The translations under genes were made by a program, and so were the position numbers. A model generated the notes under the pieces. That model was not told the DNA's origin. It worked only from the letters and a program-made list of their open reading frames with translations, and did not search any database. From positions 114,719 to 178,718 of the forward strand of contig CACVBU010001357.1 in the NCBI GenBank assembly GCA_902728285.1: a DNA stretch of 64,000 nucleotides. The letters run 5' to 3'. Origin of the DNA: Clytia hemisphaerica. Taxonomy: Eukaryota; Cnidaria; Hydrozoa; Leptothecata; Clytiidae. Positions 1-11,100 of this stretch are shown one piece after another (the stretch's first letter is position 1; every line of letters starts with the position of its first letter).

Positions 1-379
1 GGCACATTGATGACGTCATTGGCATGTCAGAAAGCTGAGAGTTTTCCGCTTATTATAAACTGTGCGTATTCAGGCTAAGATAGATTTTCCGACTTTTGGA
101 GAAACTCTATTGGAGAAACTCTATTTATATATCGAGGACAACAAAGAGAGCATTTGACTTAACAGAACTGAGTTGAAATTTTGCTTTTGAAAGACGTTCG
201 GTGATTTTTTAGCTTTTCGCCGATGATCATTATGCTAGCCTTGAATGCAGAAAGTAAAAGAAAAAGTTTGGAAAAGGGGTAAAATTAGATTTTTAATGCA
301 AGTAACTAAAATTTTAGTTCATCTTGTTCTCCCTGCTTTTGATTGGTAATTGGTGATATTTTTCTTCATTTTAGAAAGC
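1..379 (+). promoter_or_regulatory. Upstream region and 5' splice acceptor of homeobox gene
   Basis: No coding exon is seen here. A palindromic CRE-like TGACGTCA lies at 11-18. A pyrimidine-rich tract ending in TTTTAG at about 361-374 reads as a 3' splice acceptor six bases before the likely ATG at 380, so the gene probably has at least one upstream 5' UTR exon whose donor I could not fix. The ATG at 350 lies inside this acceptor tract and is unlikely to be the start. Confidence 0.4.
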
Positions 380-1249
380 ATGACGACCTCAGATGGAAAC
401 AAATCTGCTGACACAGCATTTGGAGTCAACCAAAATGGTAGCACAGCTACGACGGCCACAAACCCTCAAAAGAAGCAAACAACACGAAAAGTTTTCAGCC
501 ATGCAGCTCAACTAGAACTCGAAAACGCTTTTCGTATGTCACCCTATTTGACAGCTTGGAAACGACAATGTCTCTCACAAAAATTGAGCCTGACCGAAAG
601 ACAAGTTAGAGTATGGTTCCAAAATCGACGCATGCGTATTAAAAGTGAGCGCGGACGTTGCGGTAAACCATCACCAACGAAAAAACACGTCGAGACAAGC
701 AGCACCAAAGCGTCACCTCCACCCGATTACAGCACAGCCACAACGACCACAGGCTTTCCGAACAGTTTAATGCCTTATACTTCTTTCCAGCCTAGTTTCC
801 AATCTCCTTTCAATCAAGCTCCAATCTACACAGCCACTTATCAAAATGGAGCATTTTCAGAAGGATTATCGTTGCCTTTCAACGTATTATCGAGCAAAAT
901 CAATCAAATTTCGAACAATGATTCTACAGTTTCGACGACTAACTTTCCAATTACGACCAATAGTTATCCTATTACCACATCCAACACATTTTACGATACT
1001 AAAAACACAGACTGTTTACGGCTTCCATGCTACGCCACCAGTAGCGAAAGTTACGAGCAACAACAAAATCAGTTTCTTGAACAACAGAAAGGACAACAAA
1101 TTCAACAAAACACTCAACAATTTTTTCAACAAGATAATGAAACTGCTCAATTTATAAACAACTTTGATATTACAGAATTGAGAGCGTTGACAACCTGCTC
1201 TTACGAATCTTCTTTAGCTGATGTGATGACTTATGGGAATGTTATTTAA
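380..1249 (+). CDS. Divergent ANTP-like homeobox transcription factor
   Basis: Single open exon of 289 codons. A complete 60-residue homeodomain lies at about residues 32-91 and keeps the family hallmarks: R5, the L16/F20 core (LELENAF), W48-F49-Q50-N51 and R53 in the recognition helix (WFQNRRM). Gln50 and the helix style fit the Antennapedia class (Hox/ParaHox/NK-like). The first two helices are unusual (VFSHAAQLELENAF, AWKRQCLSQKLSL), so I cannot place it in a named subfamily. No hexapeptide is visible upstream. The C-terminal two thirds is Thr/Ser/Asn-rich and then Gln-rich, typical of activation regions. It is expected to be a nuclear sequence-specific DNA-binding protein. ATG 380 is chosen over ATG 350 because a splice acceptor ends at 374. 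Homeodomain identity is certain; the subfamily is not. Confidence 0.9.
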   Translation: MTTSDGNKSADTAFGVNQNGSTATTATNPQKKQTTRKVFSHAAQLELENAFRMSPYLTAWKRQCLSQKLSLTERQVRVWFQNRRMRIKSERGRCGKPSPTKKHVETSSTKASPPPDYSTATTTTGFPNSLMPYTSFQPSFQSPFNQAPIYTATYQNGAFSEGLSLPFNVLSSKINQISNNDSTVSTTNFPITTNSYPITTSNTFYDTKNTDCLRLPCYATSSESYEQQQNQFLEQQKGQQIQQNTQQFFQQDNETAQFINNFDITELRALTTCSYESSLADVMTYGNVI

Positions 1250-2261
1250 AACTGTTATCTAGGATCTTCAGCCCCAGCTGTAATGTGGAAACCATGCCAG
1301 CGTAATTAGACTTACTCCATTGATGGTGGTTTCTACATAATAGTAAGAAAAAGTACACATTGAAAGCTAACAGACTCTAAGGCATAAATCTTCTGACCTG
1401 CAGCTTCCCGAGTTCAAATTTTATCGCCTGAAGGAACAGTGTTGGATAATTGCAAGTATTGATCCAGTCTAAATGAATCCTTCTAAAATCGAACTCGAAC
1501 CCTTTAGAAAAGGTTTTAAGGGATAAAAGAGATGTATTTAGTCAGCAAAAATGAAAATGGGGAATACAGTGTTTGTTTTGGGTCGTTTGAAGGAACTCAA
1601 TTAGATTTAGAATTTATTAGAAGATGGTATTTGCTGAGTTTATTTGGTAAAGATTATCTAAAACTCAAAAAGAGAAATGGACTACAATTCAGATTTCTCA
1701 TTATTCTTTTAGGTTGTACATAATTTACTCAGAATATCTATGTATATAATTTAGGTTTTTTATCAAAGTTTTTTTCTTAGAATATTTTTTTGAATACTTA
1801 GTAAGAATATCAGACAAGATGTACAGTCTTTCCTCTCTTGGAACTAAGAATGTTCGGGTGTTCTTAGGCATGCTCTCAACATGCAATGCTGGACAAAAGG
1901 TTGTAGACAAATGAAATTTCAGTGAAAAATGATGAGAAATAGAGCAAAATGACTCTTCACTGTGTCTGAAAGGGGATGGAAGTTAAGAAAAACACTTTTG
2001 AAGTCGTTTCATTGCTTTTGAATTGCTTTTGAGGAAACCACAAGCAAAAAATCAGCGTTTTGATACTGGTGTAAGCCAGTTAATCAAGCCCTTGTGGTTT
2101 GCCCTTGCGGTTAGACTGCAGTAGGTGACTTTGAGAGACTGAACAGCTTTGGATGGGTTTGGAAAGCACCCAGAACCTCTTGGGAACTTGATTGATATTG
2201 AAGTATTTTGCAAATATTGCAGAAGTCTACAAACCTTTTGTCCAGCATTGTGATTTAGAGT
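1250..2261. other. Intergenic, no gene seen
   Basis: This holds the 3' flank of the homeobox gene; no convincing exon was found. The only structure noticed is an inverted pair of about 24 bp (about 1882-1907 against 2226-2251, sharing GCTGGACAAAAGGTT), possibly the arms of a decayed foldback element. Confidence 0.4.
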
Positions 2262-2861
2262 ACACGTTTTTTAATAAGAACAAACTATATAAGGACATGA
2301 GGCTTCAAAGTCAAAAAGTTAACATTTAAATGCTTCGTGGAATCTACTCTTGTCTCCCGAATAGACGGGGGGGTCCGAATAAGCAGGGGGGTAGGAAAAC
2401 TTTCTAAATTCTAATAAGCGGGGTGGATGGAATAAGAGGGGGGGGGGGGTAATTTGAAGACATAATTTTTTTTAACTGATATCAATTTCAACAACAAAAG
2501 TGAAACTTTAACAAATGAACACGTAAAATAAGAACCAATACTAACAAAAAGGAAAATTTTAACAAGTTTAAGGTCTATCTACACTGTAATGAAATATTGA
2601 ATTATTCGAATTTAATTAGCGGGGGGGTCTTAATAAGAGCGGGGGGGATGGATTTTTTTGTCTCGTAACAATTAGCGGGGGGGACGTCTATTCGGGAGAC
2701 AAGAGTAATCTAAAATGACCGACTTTCTAAGAAAACGCCCAAAAATACTCACACAATGGTGAAAATAAGAACATGCCAAGAACATTTTTAGACTTAAACT
2801 CCAAAAATTAAGAACATCCAAAGACTTTAAAGATTTCCAATATTCTTATAAAAAAACATGT
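2262..2861. mobile_element. MITE of the ACACG/GTTCTTATA family, split by a second MITE
   Basis: The left end (ACACGTTTTTTAATAAGAAC, then ACAAACTATATAAGGACAT) and the right end (ATTCTTATAAAAAAACATGT) are imperfect inverted repeats. The same ends recur at about 28156-28343, 34293-34497, 60136-60391 and 62209-62453. The element is interrupted at 2346-2706 by an unrelated MITE. Removing that leaves about 235 bp, the size of the other copies. Confidence 0.7.
2346..2706. mobile_element. MITE with 22-bp TIR and 5-bp target duplication
   Basis: Perfect 22-bp terminal inverted repeats beginning ACTCTTGTCTCCCGAATAG are flanked by AATCT at 2341-2345 and 2707-2711. The interior is non-coding and carries five or more G-runs of 5-13 bases in AATAAGCGGGG-type contexts near both ends. 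It lies nested inside another MITE (2262-2861), so it is the younger insertion. Confidence 0.85.
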
Positions 2862-5099
2862 TTGATAACGAATTTTGAGCCTCAGCTTTTGGTTAAAACG
2901 AGTCGTGCGTGTTCTTATAAAATAAATCTGATAAACAAATGGTAGTGTAATGGTAATTTGGTTCCGACCGATCATAAAATAGTTTTTATTGCAGATAGTA
3001 AAAAAATAATTTTGAAAATTGGTCGTGGGATGTGGTTAATCAGATAACATTTGCCAAGTAAATAAAATAAAGTAATTTCAGTTATTCACAAAGATCCCTA
3101 CTGCTATTTCTGCTGGGTTCTTAGCTATAAAATTATGAGAGTAAAGCTCAAAAAATAAATACTCAAAATTACTTCGTAAACGAAGTCTAAGTATAATACG
3201 ATTTTAAAAAGCCTTACAAAACAAGTAAAATGTTTTGGAACCGGGGAGTCTTTCCGGTTTACAAGGAATTTCTAAAATTTACGGAAAATTTAGAGCGATA
3301 TTTCAGTAAACGCACCTAAATCAATTCTTGGAAGCAATTTTCAAGGAAAGACAAATGCTGAAATATGTTATGTGACATGAAGAAAGGCATTAAGGGTGAA
3401 AAAAATTATCTTCAAGAGTTTACATGGATGGGAGGAAATGAAATCGCTCAAAATGTGGTTAATAATTATCAATTCTAAAAGTGAAATAAGAATTTCAAGA
3501 TACTTCATAGTGATGAATGATAGCACATCAAAATATTGATGAATCACCACTTTCCCATTACATTAACGACATTATCGCATAATCTATCACAATCAGCAAG
3601 ATTTCAACAAATTTCAATATTTTGAGAAATCAAAAGGAAATTAAAAAATTTCGCCATTGGGTAATCGTCTTCAACTTCAGAAACAAGAAGCATAACAAAG
3701 TTGGCAATTCGTAAAACATTTATTCGTAGACTTTATCGCAGTTTCACAATGAATGAAGTATTACTTCAGAATTAGGATAGCCTAATGAATCCCGGTGGAA
3801 TTTTTCCGGTAGGCAGTACCTAGGAGTGCCGCGATCCAGACCGCCTTGTTTTAAGACCCCGCGCCCAAATAAAAACTCGAAATCGGCATTTTTCTTACTT
3901 TGGTAGTATATGCACATTCGAACTCAAACAAGAAGCCGAACAAAGCGGTATGAAGGCCCAGTGACAACCATAGTCCAATGTTTGTTCGCAATGTTACGAA
4001 GCGCCGTTTCTTCAAAAATGAACTTGAATTGATCAAGCGCTCCTTTTTTCAAAAAGGGACATGTTAATGAAAGGCCCGATGCTGGGCCAAAAATATTTGA
4101 AAATGAGTCAATGATAAACCAATAGCTTCTTATATTTGAATGAACCTCTTACTGATGTTGGAAAATGACCTAACCAATTTGTACGCTTTCGATTGCACGT
4201 AATGTACGTAATTAATGAAAACAGTATTAAACAAATTGTTAACATTCTTTTAACGAGCTGACCATGTGACAATTAATTATGTAACTATTATACAATGAGG
4301 AAACCACTATCTTTCTGAAGACGTAACTGTTCTATTGCAGGAATTCTGTTTACCACCAAGTCTGGTTCTGGGAATTTGATGGAGGGAGTGAGGTGACCAT
4401 GTCATGTAAAATTCTTATCAGATAAGCCATCATAAACATATTTCAAAGACACAGATAGATATCAGAGATAGAATCGATATATTACGTGGATAGCTCAAGA
4501 GTGAAAGCCTTTTAGAGAGACTTTCGATTGTTTCCAAAGATTCAACGGTCAGTCAACTCAGCTACATATCCAATTGAACAAAGGAAGTGACTAGGATTCA
4601 GACCAGGAATTCAGACCAGTCGGCCATTGCTCCAACGCAATCGGGCAAAGTCACACTCTTATATCAAGATGTACTTTATTTAAAGTGACATAATCAAAAA
4701 ATATTGTCTACATTTAAGAGGAACTCAATTTACGATATGGAATCTAGGAATACTTCAAGTACCAATATTAAAGGGTCCGTAATTTCCTTAGCTGCAAAGA
4801 ATACCTGGTAAACACCACGAAAAATTAAAAGAAAGACTCGGACACGAGAAAATAAAAATTTGAAAGTGTCTCGGAAAACTGTTTTATGAAACAAATCAAA
4901 CTTATACAGCCAAATAAACCAGGTTGCTATGGGTTACTGCATGCATGAATGCACAGCACAATTGAATGAAAACGAGCTTTGCTCAAGGTGAGTTTTCCGC
5001 GAAATTTGCAAAAAAAAGTAAAATTACATCTTGAGCTGTGAAACTTTAAAAACAATTAAACAAAACAAAAACAATTATATGTTGGATTTGTCAAAATTA
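2862..5099. other. Intergenic, no gene seen
   Basis: AT-rich DNA between the homeobox gene and the PA14 gene. I found no exon with good splice sites and no clear repeat. Short open frames here have no coding character. Confidence 0.4.
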
Positions 5100-5107
5100 T
5101 GACGTCA
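5100..5107 (+). promoter_or_regulatory. CRE-like palindrome upstream of the PA14 gene
   Basis: TGACGTCA lies 44 bp upstream of the predicted start codon at 5152. It is a candidate CREB/ATF site by sequence only. Confidence 0.3.
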
Positions 5108-5151
5108 TAAAAATGAGATTCGCTCACATGAGATGACAGTTGTTTTGAGTA

Positions 5152-8100
5152 ATGGAATTTCATATATTTGTCGTCATCGCCCTGTCATTGGTTCAAATTG
5201 TGTGGGCCAATAAGAACGAGGATGTGGGTAAGTGTTTGAAGCTTGGGATGTTTGTGAAGGCTTTATAATGTATGTAGGGATACTCTTGACATTTCCAGAT
5301 TACGCAACATTCTCGGAGCTATCCAAAAGGTCAAGAAACTGAGTTCGAGAAGACGTTTATCTGCACCCAATAGTCCATTTAAAGATCCTCAAATACTTGC
5401 TATCATATCGATTGGAGTTTACCAAAGACGGCAAAGTCAACAAGTTTGAGGCTGGAGCTTCAAGGCCACTCAGATATAACTACACTACTGTAAACTGGAG
5501 GTGGGCTTGGATAGGGAGAACAGCTTAATGTATAACACAAGTGCAAGTAGCCATCTTGATCTTTGAGAGTATTACTTGTATATCAGAACTAAAAAATAGC
5601 TCTTTGAAATCTCGATGTTTTCAAATTCGTAAGCTTTAAAAACACGTGAAAACACAAACTCTCGAAAATAGAGGAGAATTGCAGAAAACTGATATTTACG
5701 AGATTTGATAACTTTGTTTATAGGTGTAGTGAGAGAGATCTGGTCTAACGTGCATGGAAGTGATCTTCAAGATTTGTTAGCAGACTCGAGGTTTCCACAT
5801 CAACCGACTGTGGTTTCGTTCATCAAGAATTTCGATGCACCTCCTGCATCACACCAGAAGAATATTGCACAAAGAGTCAAAGGTAGGTGGAAAATCTGCC
5901 ATCGAATTTGTCCTTACAGCTTTTGTAAAAAGCTTGATTTCTTTTCGATTTTTTATGAAATTTACAGTCATTTTAAAGATTACGTTAGTTTGGTCAATTT
6001 TAGTAGCATTGAAAGACAATTTCTAAAAAATTCTTCAAGTCAACAAATTTGGCCAATCTTTTGGAACATGGCCAAATTTGGCAGCATATTTGCGCTTTTC
6101 ATGTCTAAAGAGTTACCCCAAGTAATGTTATTATCTAAGTTATGTTCTAAAGATTAGATTCCCCCTGCCAATATCAAGTATAGCCATCAAGGAGTGTGTG
6201 TTGATCTACGGAATCTTATCTTCATTTAATCTTTAGTATGCTAGTGGGGAAGATAACAAACATGGTCTTTTGTTGAATGTGGCTTGGCTTGTCAAAATTG
6301 TAGAACCAGCAGTTTATAAATGTAATATGAGTTCTTCTTATAGCTTGAATAATGCAATTATTACCGATCTTCTTTCAATACAGGTTATTTCGTAGCACCA
6401 CAGAAAGGAGAATACAAATTTTACAGTAGTTGTGGTGGTTCATGTGAGGTCTTTCTTGGTTTGGATGGGACCGAGGGTGAAAACCATCGCATCATCAACC
6501 AACAACGCTCAACGCGTAGAAACCAGTTTTTAAAGTAAGTCTGTATGTAAAGAAAATCCTTTCTCGTGTTTCTGGGCTGACAGTTTTTTTGTTTCTTTTT
6601 TTGGAAGGGGAAGACCTCTGATGGTATAAAATAAGGCATACTATACTTTTCTGTGTTATAAAATGGTATCTGCAAAGATCACCACCGTGAGATTTGATAA
6701 TCAAGATTCTCGATTAAAGTTTGGAGATTACTATATTCTATTGAAGTAAGAGAGTGTGGTATAGCAAAATCGAAAGTTCTTTGATCATATGGGCCGAGAT
6801 ATAGATGAAGGTACCTAATCTCATTTGCTACTAAAGAAAAGATGTCAAGCAAGGTTTTTGTTCAAATTTCAGGTATCCAGAGCAAGTTTCACATACAGTC
6901 ACGCTCAAGAAGGGACAGATCACTTATCTTGAAGCCATTAATAAACAAGGTACCGATAGTGATAGCCTCAGTGTGGGTGTTGAGCTACCAAATGGAGACA
7001 AATTGTTCCCAATTCCCCATGATCTTTTACGGAAAAGTAAAAGTTCAGGTGAGAAATTAACTATTTCATTTTAAGTGAAAGAGCGAACGATGTTTTGGAT
7101 CGCACAACCTAAAAAACTCAAACAGCCAATGATAAGCGAACTTTCTAATAACAGAGAAGTTACATTTATAAATAGATAGACGTAGCTGTAATACCATAGC
7201 AACGCTAGGGTGCAGGCGTAAATGTTCCTTTAGGAATATTTGATCCAGTAGAGGGGCAACTATTTTTTGAATTATCTCAACACGATATTGTAAGTTAAGA
7301 ATGCTGAATTTCTCTCACTTTCAGCACAAACTTACGTATCAAAGAAATCAACATCCCTCCGGAGACGAAATCTTAAGTCAGGAAGTGGGGCCATCCTTGA
7401 TTTAGAAGGAAAACACTTCAAGAATAAGGATGCTTTAGAACCAGGAATAAACATTTTCCAAGATTCAAAGGATGTTATGGATTCAGGCGATTTAGGTAGC
7501 GGTGATTCTGAGGATAAAATAAGCGCAGTCGATAAAAATGCATTGAAGACAAGTGATATAATATCAAACGATGATATTGAAAGTATAAACTTAAGTGAAA
7601 ATAAAAAACTTACAAATGACAAAAACAGCAAGACAGCTCACGAGAAAATGACTAAATCACCGGTTCAAGAGCTTACCGGAAGTGAACGTCAGGTAGTCGG
7701 CATAGGTGCTGATCCTTTAACTCATGGCCATATGCTTGGACCCCAGGTCGGCCTCCCTTTGATTCATCCACCGACGCGAGAAGACCACCATCCTGATGAT
7801 ATCACGTTAACCGGAGCTCATCTCGGTAATCTACCAGCTCAGCCGTTACGGCATACCGGTAAAGTTGCTTTAGTCCCAGCTATTTTACATAAAACTGAAT
7901 ATTATGATCACGCAACGGGTTATTCCAGACCCGGAGAAACTCGGATCGAGCCGGTCATGAATGCACATCCGGTGGAAAATTGGAATCACGATGTAAATGC
8001 TGCAGGGGATCTGGAGCACGCCCTTGGCGAAATGGGTGGTCCTGTTGGATGCGGGCAACCACCTTGCGGTGCTCCAATACATAATGAATGCGCTATGCCA

Positions 8101-11100
8101 CCCTGTGGCGCCCCAATACATAATGAATGTGCAACGCCACCCTGTGGCGCCCCAGCTGTGGTTCCTGTATGTCGGACTCCGCCCTGCAATTTAGACCACG
8201 TGGATGTACATCCATTTCACGAGTCAGCACCTCAACCTAAAAAGAAACCGGATATCGTGAAAGTAGAATTTGTTCCTGAAGAAGCGGAAGGCATGAAAGC
8301 AGCAGGTTTGTAAACTGTCAAATATCATATGTGAAAACAGCCGAAAATAAAGTCATTTAGAAATCCAAAATTGACCTATAATCCTAGTTTTGTTTTTAAG
8401 TAAAAATAGCTCCTGAACTATATGAATATTGAAAGACAGTGATCAATAGTAGGTTGTTACATAGCTCTCTTTTCTTTTTATTAACCGCCTTCACTCTGGG
8501 TTTGACTAAATGTTTCTAATTTTGTTCAAATGAACTATGACACCAAATTATAGGAAATACAAAAGTTGGGTCAAAGAAAGGAGGCTCAGTCAGAGTCCAG
8601 TTCATTCCCGGTGAAGTCAAACAACCTGCAAAGACTATGACACCTGAAGCAAGAGCTGGTCCTGCTAGTTCAAATCAGGCGGTCACTCAACCGCCAAAGC
8701 AACAGCCGAAAGCGGCTTCAATATCGACCGGTGCAATCGCATCGAAATTGAAAGACAAAATGGAGGGCAAGGAAGAGGTATGTTACAAAATATGAACTTC
8801 TAGAATCATATGAGATCAGGCGGATTCAGCTAAAACTTCGCCTAAGAATAATCCGAGCCTAATGTTTGAAAATTTTTCAGAAAATGTTGATTTTAAGCCA
8901 CTTTAAGCCTTTCATAATAAAGGAACTAATTTTACTTAAAACATTAGTTTTAATATGATATTTTTGGAAAAAGAACAACCGAGCTAAAGCAAAAATTTCT
9001 TTTTAAGGCGTGTATGCATGAATAACAACGTTTCCAGTCAGAGGGGTTTGAAATGAATTTACATCAGGAATTCTTTCATAGAGTACAGTCTCTCTAACTC
9101 GAATACGCACAGGGAATTAGACTAGTTCTATAAGGGTTTATTGTCCGAGTTAAGCAGGATATTCGAGTTATGGAGGTTCGAGTTGAGAAGACTCTACATT
9201 ATTTTATTCCCTTCTCACAGGGAGTACAGTCTCTCTAACTCGAATACGCACAGAGAATTAGAGTAGTTCTATAAGGGTTTATTGTCCGAGTTAAGCAGGA
9301 TATTCGAGTTATGGAGGTTCGAGTTGAGAAGACTCTACATTATTTTATTCCCTTCTCACAGGTGAAAGAACCTAAGAACGATCAACAACCACTGAAACAG
9401 CAGAAACAACCAGTACAACAGCAACGATATCAACAACCTCCACAACAATACAATGCACCATCACCACAACCAGGTCAGTTTATTACAATATTTCAAGGGC
9501 GGCGCCCTCCTCTAACCTCCTTCTGATAGATAACTTTTAAAAGAGGAGCCTTCTGGTTTCTTCTGACTGCGGTCGTATATTCTCTTTTTACACATCTCAT
9601 ATTAAACTATGTTCTACCCTAGTCGTATAAGGTCAAAAATCAAATAATCCTAATCATTTTAATTCGTCGGAATTCATTGCTTGTGGTTCTAATCAAAGTA
9701 ATCGAACCTTTATATTTCCTTGTTATTTTTATTTGAAATGCAAGGAGATGATTATTTTTAGGTCATGTTTCTTTTTATACTTTTTGAAATTGTCTAGTAC
9801 TACTGAATTCTAATCTTGTAAGTTTTCAAAATTGCTGAGTCAGATAATGTAGAAACAAAATTCAGTTGCGTTTGCAACAGTTTGCCTTGAATATCTTTCT
9901 AACCAAACTTCACAGAAATCCAAAACACGACTGGTCAGAAGCCAACAACAATGAAATACTCATATCAGACACAGCCTGACAAATCATCATATTACAGACA
10001 GAGTAAGACGCATGCGCACGAAAACAACAACTAGTCTAGATTTTTAGTGGAATATTAGATCTTAGATATTTAGATAGAAGTTGATTATCAATTAAAATTT
10101 AATCCGGGAAAATGAACTTTTATTGCAAGAACTGCTTGCCAATGAAGCTGGAGCTGAACTTAAAGGTTTAACCAACTCCCATACCAGTACATTATCGGTT
10201 TTCCGATGTTTTCTGATGGCACCAAATATTACTATCTGACGTCCATCAGTGTCTTTTAAAAACACTGGAATACCATAGGGCGAACTTCACGGTTAACATT
10301 TATTCACATCCTAGTTTCTCTTCTCTACTATAGAACACAAAGTTATCAAAACAATAAACGGTTACGAAGCAGACCCACAACTCCCTTCAATGAACAAACC
10401 AACCGCACCAGTGGCCAACAGCTTTGGTAATGGTGGAGGTCCTAGTGGTGAAGTACCAGCATCTGCTGGAATCACTAGAGAACCTGAGCAACCAAAACCG
10501 CAGATCTACCAAACACCCGCTGGACAACCGACCAGTGAATTAAGACCAGGAGAGGAAAAAATCGACCCACCTTTTACAGCACGTAAGATATATTAATCAG
10601 GTAGAATTGCATAACTACCTGGAAAAAAATGGTGTAAAGATAAAATTTTGCACAGAGGTCCAAGAACATGTCAGGAATCACCAAAAAAAAATCGCCACCT
10701 CCAGGAGGTTGGGAACACCTCCAAATCCATAATGGCAGCCACAGTAGTGAAAAATGCAAAAAAGTGGAAAAATTCTATTTTTCAACTTCAAAACTTTGGG
10801 GCAGCCTAGAGACTTCAAAAATGGTTGGATTTGGCTGAAATTTGGCACACTTAATCTTTGGATAAATATTTGGGGTTGTTTTTTGAATTTTTCAAAAATT
10901 TTTGATTTTTGGGGCCTGGGGACGAGTTTTTCGCCAAAACGAGGCTAAAACTTTGGGACAGCCTGGAGACTTCAAAAATTGTCGGATTTGGCTGAAATTT
11001 GACAGACTTATTCCTTGGGTGAGTATCTAGGAGCAATTTTTTCATTTTTTCAAAATTTTGATTTTTGGGGCCTGGGGACGAGTTTTTCGCCAAAACGAGG

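Noticed and set aside
5299..5500. Possible extra exon between PA14 gene exons 1 and 2
   Set aside because: It has a good acceptor and a long open run, but contains an in-frame TGA near 5341, its donor leaves the wrong phase, and exon 1 joins exon 2 perfectly without it (V-G-V-V-R-E-I-W).
5705..6157. Single-exon reading of the PA14 start as a 150-residue ORF
   Set aside because: After 5882 the frame runs into an intron; the GT at 5883 and the next exon at 6384 continue the PA14 domain.
7885..8189. Open frames on the - strand opposite the Cys repeats
   Set aside because: They mirror the repetitive + strand exon 5, which has good splice phase and family context.
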